A stretch of 64,000 bases of DNA from Acidimicrobiia bacterium. GTDB taxonomy: Bacteria > Actinomycetota > Acidimicrobiia > Acidimicrobiales > Poriferisodalaceae. The DNA is taken from assembly GCA_022820925.1 (NCBI GenBank), contig JAJEEO010000012.1, forward strand, positions 310,001-374,000. The letters run 5' to 3'. The position numbers and the translations under genes were made by a program. The notes beneath the pieces were generated by a model, which was given only the letters and a program-made list of their open reading frames with translations, was not told the origin of the DNA and ran no database searches. Below, piece after piece: positions 1-7,429 of this stretch (position 1 is its first letter; the number at the start of each line of letters is the position of its first letter).

Positions 1-227
1 ACCTGTCCAGATCCGGCGAGCAGCCTCGCCGCCAGCGGGATCTCGAAGCACCCCGGCACGGTCACCTCGGTCGCGTGAATTGCACCAAGCTCGTCGAGGC
101 CCCGTTCGACCCCCGCTGCCAGACGGTCCACGATCTCGGTATTCCAGGTCGCCCGCACGACGCCGATGCGAAGCCCCGCACCGGCCCCCGCCGGCGGTCT
201 GCCGGCCCGTTGGTCGCCGCTCGCCAC
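1..227 (-). CDS. ribH: 6,7-dimethyl-8-ribityllumazine synthase, N-terminal part (runs off the left edge)
   Basis: Only the first 75 or so codons are inside the window. RibH condenses 5-amino-6-ribitylamino-uracil with dihydroxybutanone phosphate, the penultimate step of riboflavin synthesis, in the cytoplasm. The translation shows the family's N-terminal Rossmann-like start (RIGVVRATWNTEIVDRL), a helix with VERGLDELG, and the substrate-binding loop VTVPGCFEIPLAARLLA, where most homologues have VPGAFEIP. The GTG start at 227 is chosen because TACCGT lies six bases upstream as a leaderless -10 box. It is divergent from the hydantoinase gene, with only 54 bases between the two starts. Confidence 0.88.
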   Translation of the reverse strand, partial: MASGDQRAGRPPAGAGAGLRIGVVRATWNTEIVDRLAAGVERGLDELGAIHATEVTVPGCFEIPLAARLLAGSGQ

Positions 228-233
228 GCCTGC

Positions 234-239
234 ACGGTA
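234..239 (-). promoter_or_regulatory. Leaderless -10 box for ribH (TACCGT)
   Basis: TACCGT is read on the minus strand, six bases before the GTG at 227. No Shine-Dalgarno sequence lies between them. Confidence 0.6.
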
Positions 240-240
240 C

Positions 241-258
241 CCCCCTGATCGCAGGGGG
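241..258. promoter_or_regulatory. Perfect inverted repeat between divergent ribH and hydantoinase promoters
   Basis: CCCCCT and AGGGGG arms are separated by six bases. The repeat sits in the -35 region of both divergent leaderless promoters, so a repressor or activator bound here could affect both genes. It could also be a chance GC palindrome. Confidence 0.4.
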
Positions 259-269
259 CGACCCGCGCC

Positions 270-275
270 TACGCT
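270..275 (+). promoter_or_regulatory. Leaderless -10 box for the hydantoinase/oxoprolinase gene (TACGCT)
   Basis: TACGCT is followed by six bases and then the ATG at 282, with no Shine-Dalgarno sequence. Confidence 0.6.
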
Positions 276-281
276 GGGCGG

Positions 282-3200
282 ATGGCAGGCGCGCGCGCCC
301 GGCTCGCGGCCGACATCGGCGGCACCTTCACCGACATCGCGCTCGAGGTGGGCGGTGACGGCGGGTCCGGCCAACTCCACACGGCGAAGGTGCTGACAAC
401 CCAGGACGCGCCAGCCGATGGCGTGCTCGAGGGCGTCGGGGACGTCCTGTCCGCTGCGGGCGTCGAGCCCGCGGAGGTGGAGGTGTTCATCCACGGCACA
501 ACGCTGGCCACCAACGCCCTGATCGAGCGCCGCGGCGCCCGCACGGCGCTGCTCACCACGCACGGCATCCGCGACTCGGTCGAGATGGCCCACGAGAACC
601 GGTTCGAGCAGTACGACCTCTACATGCGGCGGCCTGAGCCGCTCGTGCCGCGGGACCGTCGCATCGGCATACCCGAGCGGCTGAGCGCTGACGGCAGCGT
701 GCTGCTGCCGCTCGACCCCGACGCCGTGCGTGCCGCTGCTGCCCAGCTTGCCGACGACGGGGTGACTTCGGTGGCGGTGGGTTACCTGCACTCGTACCTT
801 GACCCGCGGCACGAGCAGCGCACCGCCGAGATCCTGGCCGAGTGCTGGCCCGAGGCGACCGTCACGCTGTCGTCGGAGGTGTGCCCTGAGATCCGCGAGT
901 ACGAACGCTTCTCGACCGCGTGCGCCAACGCGTACATCGCTCCGCTCATGCGCAGCTACCTGACCGACCTCGATGCGCGCCTCAAAGCGCTGGGCCTGGG
1001 CTGCGGGCTGTTCCTGATGACCTCGGGCGGCGGTTTGGGAACGCTCGCGGAGGCCGTGCGCTTCCCGGTCCGGCTGATCGAGAGCGGTCCCGCCGGCGGG
1101 GCACTGCTCGCCTCGGAGATCGCCCGAGGCTTGGGCTGCGAGCGGGCGCTCAGCTTCGACATGGGCGGCACCACCGCCAAGCTCTGCATCGTCGAGTCCG
1201 GGCATCCGCGCACGAGCCGTGAGTTCGAGGTCGGGCGCGAGTACCGGTTCCTGCCCGGCAGCGGACTGCCGCTGCGGCTGCCCGTGATCGAGATGGTCGA
1301 GATCGGTGCCGGCGGCGGCTCGATCGCGAGCGTGGACGCCCTCGGGCGCATCACGGTCGGGCCGGCCAGCGCCGGCTCCGAGCCGGGACCTGCCGCGTAC
1401 GGGCGGGGCGGGGCAGATCCCACCGTGACGGACGCAGACGCAGTTCTCGGCAGGCTGGCACCGGAGCGCTTCGCAGGCGGCACGATGACGTTCGATGCCG
1501 AGGCTGCCGCGAAGTCGCTCACCTCAGCGGTGGCCGAACCCGCGGGACTGAACACCACGGTCGCTGCCATCGGCATCTCCGAGGTCGTCGACGAGAACAT
1601 GTCCAACGCCGGCCGCGTCCATGCCGCCGACCAGGGCTGCGACATCAGCCGCGGCACGCTCATCGCGTTCGGCGGAGCCGCCCCGCTGCATGCCGCCGGC
1701 GTGGCCGCCAAGCTCGGCATCAGCGACATCGTGGTGCCGGCCGGAGCGGGTGTCGGATCGGCGATCGGCTTCCTGCGGGCACCTGTGTCCCACGAGTCGG
1801 TGCGCACTCGCCATGCCCGTGTCAGCGAGCTGACGGTGACGGCGCTGGCCGAACTGCTGGGCGAGATGGCCGACGAGGCCTTCGGGATCACCCATACGGC
1901 TGCACCGGGCGCACCCACCAGCACCCGGGTGAGGGCGCTCATGCGCTATCGCGGCCAGGGCCATGAGATCAATGTCGACATCGATGCGGCGGCGCTGCTG
2001 GGCGCAGACACGGGCGGCGGCGCGCCCGCTCCGACCGATGCTGAACTGCGCGGCCAGCTGCAGACGGCGTTCACCAAGGCGTACCGGCAGCTCTACACCC
2101 GTCACATCGGCAACCTCGAGATCGAAGTCCTGAGCTGGCTGCTGGAGGTACGCACCCCAGGGCCCGAGGCGGCTTCGCTGCACACGGAGACCTCCGCCAG
2201 GCCCGTCACATCGCCCGTTGTGACACCGGTCATCGACACCGCCTCCGGGCTGGCGATCGACCACGCGACGTTCGAGCGAAGCGCACTCGCAGAAGGCAAC
2301 TGGCTGGTCGGCCCCGCCCTGATCATCGAAGACCAGACGACCACCGTGGTGCCCGCAGGATCGGTTGCCACGGTCGCTGCCGGGGGGCACCTGCGGCTCA
2401 CGACTGCACCGGCAACGGACATCCCCGCGCAGACCGGTGAGCATCAGGCCGGCTCCGCGAAACGCGCCAGCGCCAGCGATGCGAACGAGCTGGACGCCGT
2501 CCGGCTCGGCGTGCAGTGGAACCGGCTCATCTCGGTGACCGAGGAGCAGGCACGGGCGCTGGTCCGTGCGGCATTCAGCACCTCGACCCGAGAAGCCGGC
2601 GACCTCTCCGCCGGGATTTTCGACCCCCACGGGCGGATGCTCGCCCAGTCGGTCACCGGCACGCCGGGTCACGTCAACTCGATGGCGTACTCGGTGCTGC
2701 ACTTCCTGGAGCGCTTCCCGGCTTCGGAGATGCGTCCCGGCGACATCTTCCTCACCAACGACCCGTGGAAGGGCACCGGTCACCTCTTCGACATCGTCGT
2801 GGTCACGCCGGCATTCCGTGCAGGCGAGCTGGTGGCGCTGTTCGCGTGCACCAGCCACGTCGTCGACATCGGCGGGGCGGGCTTCACGACCGACTCGAAG
2901 GAGGTGTACCACGAGGGCCTGTACCTGCCGATCCTGAAGTTCGCCACCGACGGCGTGTTCGACCCGACGGTGGTGGCGATCATCGAGGCGAACGTGCGTG
3001 ACCCGGTGCAGGTCATCGGCGACATTCACTCGCTGGCTGCCTGCAACGAGACCGGTGCTGCGCGCCTCATCTCGATGATGGACGAGTACGGCATGGCCGA
3101 CTTGGACGAGTTGGCCGAGCACATCATCACGTCGTCGCGCCAGGCGATGCTCGATGCAATCGGCGAGCTGCCGGAGGGCACGTGGAACTCGACGATGCGG

Positions 3201-4178
3201 GTCGACGGCATGGAGCAGCCCATCGACATCGTGTGCTCGCTCACCGTCGGCGATGACGGCATCGAGGTGGACTTCGACGGCACCGGGCCGCAGTCGAGCT
3301 GGGGCATCAACGTGCCGATGGCCTACACCGACGCGTACACGTCATTCGGCGTGCGCTGCATCATCGGCCCCGACATCCCCAACAACACGGGCTCGCTCGA
3401 TGCCGTGCGGGTCAGCGCGCCCGAGGGCTGCATTCTCAACGCGCCCCACCCCGCAGCGGTGAACGTGCGCCATGTGATGGGCCAACTGCTGCCGGACGCC
3501 GTGTTCGGCTGTTTGAGCCAAGTCGTGCCCGAGCGGGTGCCGGCCGAGGGCACGTCGTCGCTGTGGAATCTGCTCGGCACCGGCATGTGGGAGCCCGACA
3601 CCGGCGTCGGCGCGACGAATCGCTCCCGCACGACGGTCGGCCAATCGGGCGCCGAATCCGACCGGCGCAAGCTGGAGCGGTTCATCCTGATGAGCTTCCA
3701 TTCGGGCGGCGCCGGCGCCCGCCCGCATGCGGACGGACTGTCGGCCACGGCCTTCCCGAGCGGGGTGCGCAACATGCCGGTGGAGGTGAACGAGATCGGC
3801 TCGCCGCTCGTGTTCTGGCGCAAGGAGTTCCGCACCGACTCCGGCGGGCAGGGAAAGTACCGGGGCGGGCTCGGCCAGGTCATCGAGCTGGAGAACCGCC
3901 AGGGGCGTGACTTCTCGATCAGCGCGACTTACGAGCGAACCGTGTTCCCTGCGAGAGGTCGCCATGGCGGCGGCCCCGGGGCACTGGGCCGCCTGTCGCT
4001 CGACGACGGCACGGAGATGCGCTCCAAGGGCCGTTCGGTGATTTCCGGCGACCGTCGGCTGATCGTGGAATTCCCGGGTGGCGGCGGCTACGGCGACCCG
4101 GCCGATCGCAGCCCGGCGGCTGTGGCGCGCGACCAGGAGCTCGAATTCACTTCGCCAGAGCCGCCGATGGCGCAATAG
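282..4178 (+). CDS. Fused HyuA-HyuB hydantoinase / 5-oxoprolinase family protein
   Basis: A 1298-residue protein that joins both halves of the ATP-dependent hydantoinase/oxoprolinase family, which hydrolyse cyclic amides such as 5-oxoproline, hydantoins or (as acetone carboxylase relatives) other substrates. The N-terminal HyuA part, to about residue 690, has the actin-like phosphate motif DIGGTFTD near residue 10, FDMGGTTAK near 295 and GFGGAAPLHA-like IAFGGAAPLHAAG near 470. A variable linker follows. The HyuB part starts near residue 740 (LGVQWNRLISVTEEQARAL), contains LTNDPWKGTGHLFD, and ends with the family's GGGGYGDPADR tail. Many bacteria encode the halves separately; fused forms resemble eukaryotic OPLAH. 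The substrate cannot be told from sequence. It has its own leaderless promoter. Confidence 0.9.
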   Translation: MAGARARLAADIGGTFTDIALEVGGDGGSGQLHTAKVLTTQDAPADGVLEGVGDVLSAAGVEPAEVEVFIHGTTLATNALIERRGARTALLTTHGIRDSVEMAHENRFEQYDLYMRRPEPLVPRDRRIGIPERLSADGSVLLPLDPDAVRAAAAQLADDGVTSVAVGYLHSYLDPRHEQRTAEILAECWPEATVTLSSEVCPEIREYERFSTACANAYIAPLMRSYLTDLDARLKALGLGCGLFLMTSGGGLGTLAEAVRFPVRLIESGPAGGALLASEIARGLGCERALSFDMGGTTAKLCIVESGHPRTSREFEVGREYRFLPGSGLPLRLPVIEMVEIGAGGGSIASVDALGRITVGPASAGSEPGPAAYGRGGADPTVTDADAVLGRLAPERFAGGTMTFDAEAAAKSLTSAVAEPAGLNTTVAAIGISEVVDENMSNAGRVHAADQGCDISRGTLIAFGGAAPLHAAGVAAKLGISDIVVPAGAGVGSAIGFLRAPVSHESVRTRHARVSELTVTALAELLGEMADEAFGITHTAAPGAPTSTRVRALMRYRGQGHEINVDIDAAALLGADTGGGAPAPTDAELRGQLQTAFTKAYRQLYTRHIGNLEIEVLSWLLEVRTPGPEAASLHTETSARPVTSPVVTPVIDTASGLAIDHATFERSALAEGNWLVGPALIIEDQTTTVVPAGSVATVAAGGHLRLTTAPATDIPAQTGEHQAGSAKRASASDANELDAVRLGVQWNRLISVTEEQARALVRAAFSTSTREAGDLSAGIFDPHGRMLAQSVTGTPGHVNSMAYSVLHFLERFPASEMRPGDIFLTNDPWKGTGHLFDIVVVTPAFRAGELVALFACTSHVVDIGGAGFTTDSKEVYHEGLYLPILKFATDGVFDPTVVAIIEANVRDPVQVIGDIHSLAACNETGAARLISMMDEYGMADLDELAEHIITSSRQAMLDAIGELPEGTWNSTMRVDGMEQPIDIVCSLTVGDDGIEVDFDGTGPQSSWGINVPMAYTDAYTSFGVRCIIGPDIPNNTGSLDAVRVSAPEGCILNAPHPAAVNVRHVMGQLLPDAVFGCLSQVVPERVPAEGTSSLWNLLGTGMWEPDTGVGATNRSRTTVGQSGAESDRRKLERFILMSFHSGGAGARPHADGLSATAFPSGVRNMPVEVNEIGSPLVFWRKEFRTDSGGQGKYRGGLGQVIELENRQGRDFSISATYERTVFPARGRHGGGPGALGRLSLDDGTEMRSKGRSVISGDRRLIVEFPGGGGYGDPADRSPAAVARDQELEFTSPEPPMAQ

Positions 4179-4241
4179 TCCTCCCGTGGCAGAGACAGGC
4201 GACGCCCCTGCCCGTCCGAACGCAAGCGAAGGCATGCACCC

Positions 4242-4844
4242 ATGAACGCACCAGCGGAAACCGGCACCGCCACCAAGCACGAAGACGCCAACGAGACGCT
4301 CCACCGCAGCACTGAGGAGCTCGAGGCCGCGCTGCCGCACATCCGCGAGGCACCCGCGGACGGCGGCACCATCGAGCTCATCGTCCGTCGGCCCGCCGTG
4401 GATGCCCGCGAGGTGTTGAGCGAAGCCCGCATCAGCACGGACGAGGGCATCGAGGGCGACACGTGGAACCAGCGAAGCTCACCGTCATCAGCCGATGGCG
4501 GGCCGCACCCCGACGCCCAGATCACCATCATGAGCGCGCGTGCGGCGGCCGCTGTAATCGGACCGGTCGAGCGCTGGCCGCTGGCGGGCGACCAGTTCTA
4601 TGCGGACCTCGACATCAGCCACGAGACGCTGCCCGCCGGCGCCCAATTGGGTCTCGGCGATGCCGTCGTGGAGGTCACGGCCAAGCCGCACCGGGGCTGT
4701 GCCAAGTTCGCAGCCCGCTTCGGCCGCGACGCACTGCGGTTCGTGAACACCGGTGAAGGCCGCGACCTGCGCATGCGGGGCGTCAACTGCCGCGTCGTCC
4801 AGCCCGGCACCGTGCGCGCCGGCGACCCCATCACCCGCCTCTGA
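4242..4844 (+). CDS. MOSC domain-containing protein
   Basis: A 200-residue soluble protein. After an acidic N-terminal stretch of about 45 residues it carries a MOSC fold, the domain found at the C-terminus of molybdenum cofactor sulfurase and in mARC/YiiM proteins, which handle the molybdenum cofactor. Visible family features are GIEGDTW near residue 70, QITIMSARAA near 90, LAGDQFYADLDIS near 110 and the conserved cysteine in KPHRGCAKFAARFG near 150. It lies 63 bases after the hydantoinase gene in the same direction. GAAGG-like GCGAAGG ten bases before the ATG could be the ribosome site. The substrate is unknown. A mobA gene lies elsewhere in the window. Confidence 0.85.
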   Translation: MNAPAETGTATKHEDANETLHRSTEELEAALPHIREAPADGGTIELIVRRPAVDAREVLSEARISTDEGIEGDTWNQRSSPSSADGGPHPDAQITIMSARAAAAVIGPVERWPLAGDQFYADLDISHETLPAGAQLGLGDAVVEVTAKPHRGCAKFAARFGRDALRFVNTGEGRDLRMRGVNCRVVQPGTVRAGDPITRL

Positions 4845-4905
4845 CCCATCTCCGCCTCCCGGTGTAAACGTCCTCACCTGCACCTTGGGCCGCCGTGTGC
4901 TCTAG

Positions 4906-4926
4906 TTAGTCTAGTCATTAGACTAA
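4906..4926. promoter_or_regulatory. Palindromic operator candidate of the toxin-antitoxin pair
   Basis: Eight-base arms TTAGTCTA and TAGACTAA flank a five-base spacer inside an AT-rich island in otherwise GC-rich DNA. A TTTATAAG stretch directly downstream (from 4928) may be the -10 region. Phd-type antitoxins usually repress their own operon through such a palindrome, so this is a likely autoregulatory site. Confidence 0.6.
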
Positions 4927-4975
4927 GTTTATAAGCGTCGTTGCGGCGAAAATAACTTGTAAAGGCTGAAATTCT

Positions 4976-5218
4976 ATGAAATCTTCATCGATTGTGAATG
5001 TGCATGAGGCAAAGACACACCTGTCGAAGCTGCTCAGCCGGGTCGAGGCGGGCGAGGAGATCGTGATCGCGCGGGCGGGCAGGCCGTGTGCCCGTCTCGT
5101 TCCGTATGTGCCGGCGGCGACTCGACGGATGCCGGGCAGATTCCGTGGCATCACCATCCCGCCCGAGTTCTTCGATCCGTTGCCCGACGATGAACTCGCG
5201 GCCTGGGAGGGCGGGTGA
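4976..5218 (+). CDS. Type II antitoxin, Phd/YefM (prevent-host-death) family
   Basis: An 80-residue protein. The N-terminal half has the Phd/YefM DNA-binding fold (IVNVHEAKTHLSKLL, then VEAGEEIVIARAGRPCARLVP), which binds the operator as a dimer. The C-terminal tail (GITIPPEFFDPLPDDELAAWEG) is the usual toxin-binding segment. AAAGG at 4961-4965 is the ribosome site. The gene starts in an AT-rich stretch, unlike its neighbours, which fits a horizontally mobile module. Its stop overlaps the toxin's GTG start by four bases. Confidence 0.88.
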   Translation: MKSSSIVNVHEAKTHLSKLLSRVEAGEEIVIARAGRPCARLVPYVPAATRRMPGRFRGITIPPEFFDPLPDDELAAWEGG

Positions 5219-5604
5219 ACGACCTTCTGCTCGATACGCACGCCTTGCTGTGGTGGTGGACGGATCATCCATCGCTCTCACCGGTCGCCCGCGAAGCGAT
5301 CTCCGATTCAGATGCTCTGGTGTTCGCTAGCGCGGTGAGCGCATGGGAGATGGCGACCAAGTCAAGAATGGGCCGACTCGGCGAATTCAGCGAGCTCGTT
5401 CCCCATTTCGGCGCATCAGTAACCGCAGACGGATTCCTGCACCTTCCCGTCATACACGAGCAGGCACTCAGGGCAGGCAGCTACGAGGCCGCGCACAAGG
5501 ATCCGTTCGACCGGATGCTGGCGGCGCAGGCCGAGATCGGGTCCTTGACGCTTGTCACGAGGGACCCCGCATTTGAGGAGTTTCCCGTCGCCACGCTCTG
5601 GTGA
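5215..5604 (+). CDS. PIN-domain toxin, VapC type
   Basis: A 129-residue PIN-domain protein, a predicted Mg-dependent RNase that would cleave RNA when the antitoxin decays. The four acidic active-site positions are present: Asp7 in LLLDTHALLWW, Glu45 in SAWEMATK, Asp99 in DPFDRMLAAQA and Asp117 in TRDPAF. The GTG start lies in a GTGA overlap with the antitoxin stop, so the pair is translationally coupled. The toxin appears intact, with no truncation. The target RNA is unknown. Confidence 0.9.
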   Translation: MNDLLLDTHALLWWWTDHPSLSPVAREAISDSDALVFASAVSAWEMATKSRMGRLGEFSELVPHFGASVTADGFLHLPVIHEQALRAGSYEAAHKDPFDRMLAAQAEIGSLTLVTRDPAFEEFPVATLW

Positions 5605-5636
5605 GGCGGAGAGCAGCGTCCCGGCGGCGTGGCGAA

Positions 5637-6230
5637 TCAGGTCAGCGGGGCGGTGTCAGGAAGCCGTGAGGGGCGGCTGAAGACCTCGTCGAGCAGAGGT
5701 CGGAAGTCTTCCGCGGCCAGGCTGGGGTAGTTCGGATCGAAGCAGTTCTGGTCGTAGTTCTCGCAGAAGTCCAGGCAGGCGTCGTAGTGCGGCGACTCCT
5801 TGCACCGCTCGCGGGCGCCGCGGTCCCCGCCGAGGTGGTGGAAGTAGTAGTAGCCCTGAAAGAGCCCGTGATGGGCCACGATCCAATGGGTCCGCTCGTC
5901 CACGTAGGGCTGCAGCACAGTTGCCGCGGCAGCACTGTGGTTCTCAGGCGCAAACGAATCACCGATGTCGTGCAACAGTGCCGCCACCACCATGTCTGTC
6001 GACTCGCCGCCGCGCAGCGCACGGGTGGCACACTGCAGAGAGTGGTCGTAGCGGTCGATCTGGTACCCCAGCGTGGGGCCACGCAGGTACTGCAGGATGT
6101 TGAGCAGGTTGTCGACCAGCCGAGACCGGGTGTGCGCGTAGTGCCACGGCATCAAGAGCTCGTAGTCCTCGGCGGTGCCGTGCTCCATTGCGGTCCAGGA
6201 CACGATGCGGCCGGTGTCCTGACTGCTCAT
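5637..6230 (-). CDS. HD-domain protein, possibly a mixed-valent di-iron oxygenase of the PhnZ/MIOX type
   Basis: A 197-residue protein with an HD metal-binding core: His63 (YDHSLQCATRAL), His87-Asp88 (ALLHDIGD), His98 (ENHSAAA) and His120-His121 (IVAHHG). The order and spacing, especially the ALLHDIGD...ENHS pattern, recall PhnZ, TmpB and other small HD oxygenases that cleave C-P or C-C bonds with two irons, rather than signalling phosphohydrolases. That assignment is inference; a simple phosphohydrolase is possible. The C-terminal third holds several Cys and Tyr residues (CLDFCENYDQNCFDPNY). It lies 15 bases downstream of ilvE and is probably co-transcribed with it. A TauD-like dioxygenase, the usual partner type of PhnZ and TmpB, lies about 3 kb away but is not in the same operon. 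Confidence 0.7.
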   Translation of the reverse strand: MSSQDTGRIVSWTAMEHGTAEDYELLMPWHYAHTRSRLVDNLLNILQYLRGPTLGYQIDRYDHSLQCATRALRGGESTDMVVAALLHDIGDSFAPENHSAAAATVLQPYVDERTHWIVAHHGLFQGYYYFHHLGGDRGARERCKESPHYDACLDFCENYDQNCFDPNYPSLAAEDFRPLLDEVFSRPSRLPDTAPLT

Positions 6231-6245
6231 GGCAGTCTCTGACCG

Positions 6246-7271
6246 TCAGCCCTTGACCGGCGTGCGCCAGCCGAAGGGATCCGGCGCTGCGCCGATCTGG
6301 ATGTCAACGAGCGCCTGGCGCAGACGCATCGTGTTGCGGCCCGGCTGCCCGTCGCCCACGGTGAGCGTCTTGCCCTCGTACAGGATCGTGCCGACGGGCG
6401 CGAGCACGGCGGCGGTTCCGGACAGGAAGGCCTCGCCTCGCTCAGCCCACTCGATCAGCTCCTCGGGGTCGATCGAGCGTTCCTCGACCTCATAGCCCAG
6501 CGACGCAGCCAGCTCGATCACCGATGACCGGGTGACACCGTGCAGGAACGACTCGTCGAGATGGCGGGTCACGACCCGCTCGTCGTCGGCCAGGAAGAAG
6601 TTGGACGCCCCGGTCTCGGTGATGTCCCCACCGGTGGCGAACAGCATCTGGTCGATGGCCTCGTTGCCGGCCATGGCATCCAGCGTGGGTGCCAGCGCCA
6701 TGGCGTAGTTGCCGCCGCACTTCACCATGCCGAACTGCGGGACGGTGCGGGGAATCTCGGTCTCCACCAGCAGGGTCAGGGGCCGGACGCCGCCCTTGAA
6801 GTAGTCGCCCACCGGGCAGTTGACGACGTAGAGCAACGCGCTGCTGGTCGGCCGGGCCGCGGCGCCGATGTCTGGCTCGGTGCCGATCAGCGTCGGGCGG
6901 ATGTAGAGCGAGCCGGGCGGGTCGGGCACCTCGCCCGCGTTGGCCTCGACGGCGTCGACGCACATCTGGTGCAGGACGTCCCCGTCGATGGCCGGCAGCC
7001 GGAGCCGTTCTGCACTGGACACCATGCGGTCCACATGGCGGTCCAACCGGAAGATCGCCAGCGACCCGTCCACCTGCCGGTGCGCCTTCAGCCCTTCAAA
7101 AATCGCGCTGCCGTAGTGCAGTACGTGTGCCGCTGGGCTGATGGTGAAATCGCCGAATGGCTCAGCTCCCCCGCCGTAGACGTACGGGCCGTCGTCGGCG
7201 CGGGCGGTGGTCATCCAGTCACAGAAGATGGTCCCGAAGGGGACCGTAAACGGGTCGGGCTTGTCAGTCAC
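6246..7271 (-). CDS. ilvE: Branched-chain-amino-acid aminotransferase
   Basis: A 341-residue fold-type IV PLP aminotransferase that transfers amino groups between leucine, isoleucine or valine and 2-oxoglutarate. Visible features are the N-terminal LHYGSAIFEGLKAHR, the RMVSSAERLRLP helix, the PLP lysine at residue 184 in FGMVKCGGNYAMAL, and the cofactor-phosphate region DITETGASNFFL and GVTRSSVIELA. Upstream ATG codons extend into non-conserved sequence, so I chose GTG 7271, which has GGAG five bases before it and gives the expected length. The gene is divergent from the beta-oxidation gene and leads into the HD-domain gene. Confidence 0.92.
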   Translation of the reverse strand: MTDKPDPFTVPFGTIFCDWMTTARADDGPYVYGGGAEPFGDFTISPAAHVLHYGSAIFEGLKAHRQVDGSLAIFRLDRHVDRMVSSAERLRLPAIDGDVLHQMCVDAVEANAGEVPDPPGSLYIRPTLIGTEPDIGAAARPTSSALLYVVNCPVGDYFKGGVRPLTLLVETEIPRTVPQFGMVKCGGNYAMALAPTLDAMAGNEAIDQMLFATGGDITETGASNFFLADDERVVTRHLDESFLHGVTRSSVIELAASLGYEVEERSIDPEELIEWAERGEAFLSGTAAVLAPVGTILYEGKTLTVGDGQPGRNTMRLRQALVDIQIGAAPDPFGWRTPVKG

Positions 7272-7321
7272 CGGCGCTCCATGGGGATGGCTTGGGCGTT
7301 GCGGTCGTCCAAGACATTCGC

Positions 7322-7327
7322 AGCGTA
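7322..7327 (-). promoter_or_regulatory. Probable -10 box for ilvE (TACGCT)
   Basis: TACGCT on the minus strand lies about 50 bases before the GTG at 7271. This implies a short leader carrying the GGAG ribosome site, unlike the leaderless neighbours. Confidence 0.4.
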
Positions 7328-7416
7328 TCGCCGGACCCTGTCCGCACCGGGGAGAATTTGCCGCCGAGTCGCTTGGCTGTACGCACCAGCCCGGTCCAGG
7401 GGGGGCCGTCGTTGCG

Positions 7417-7422
7417 TACGCT
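7417..7422 (+). promoter_or_regulatory. Leaderless -10 box for the beta-oxidation gene (TACGCT)
   Basis: TACGCT is followed by seven bases and then ATG 7430. This decides the start against upstream in-frame codons. Confidence 0.6.
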
Positions 7423-7429
7423 GCGGCCC

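Noticed and set aside
956..3122. Long minus-strand reading frames (328 and 532 residues) opposite the hydantoinase gene
   Set aside because: They are antisense shadows of a well-conserved gene in GC-rich DNA, with low-complexity Arg/Gly/Ala composition and no recognisable motif.
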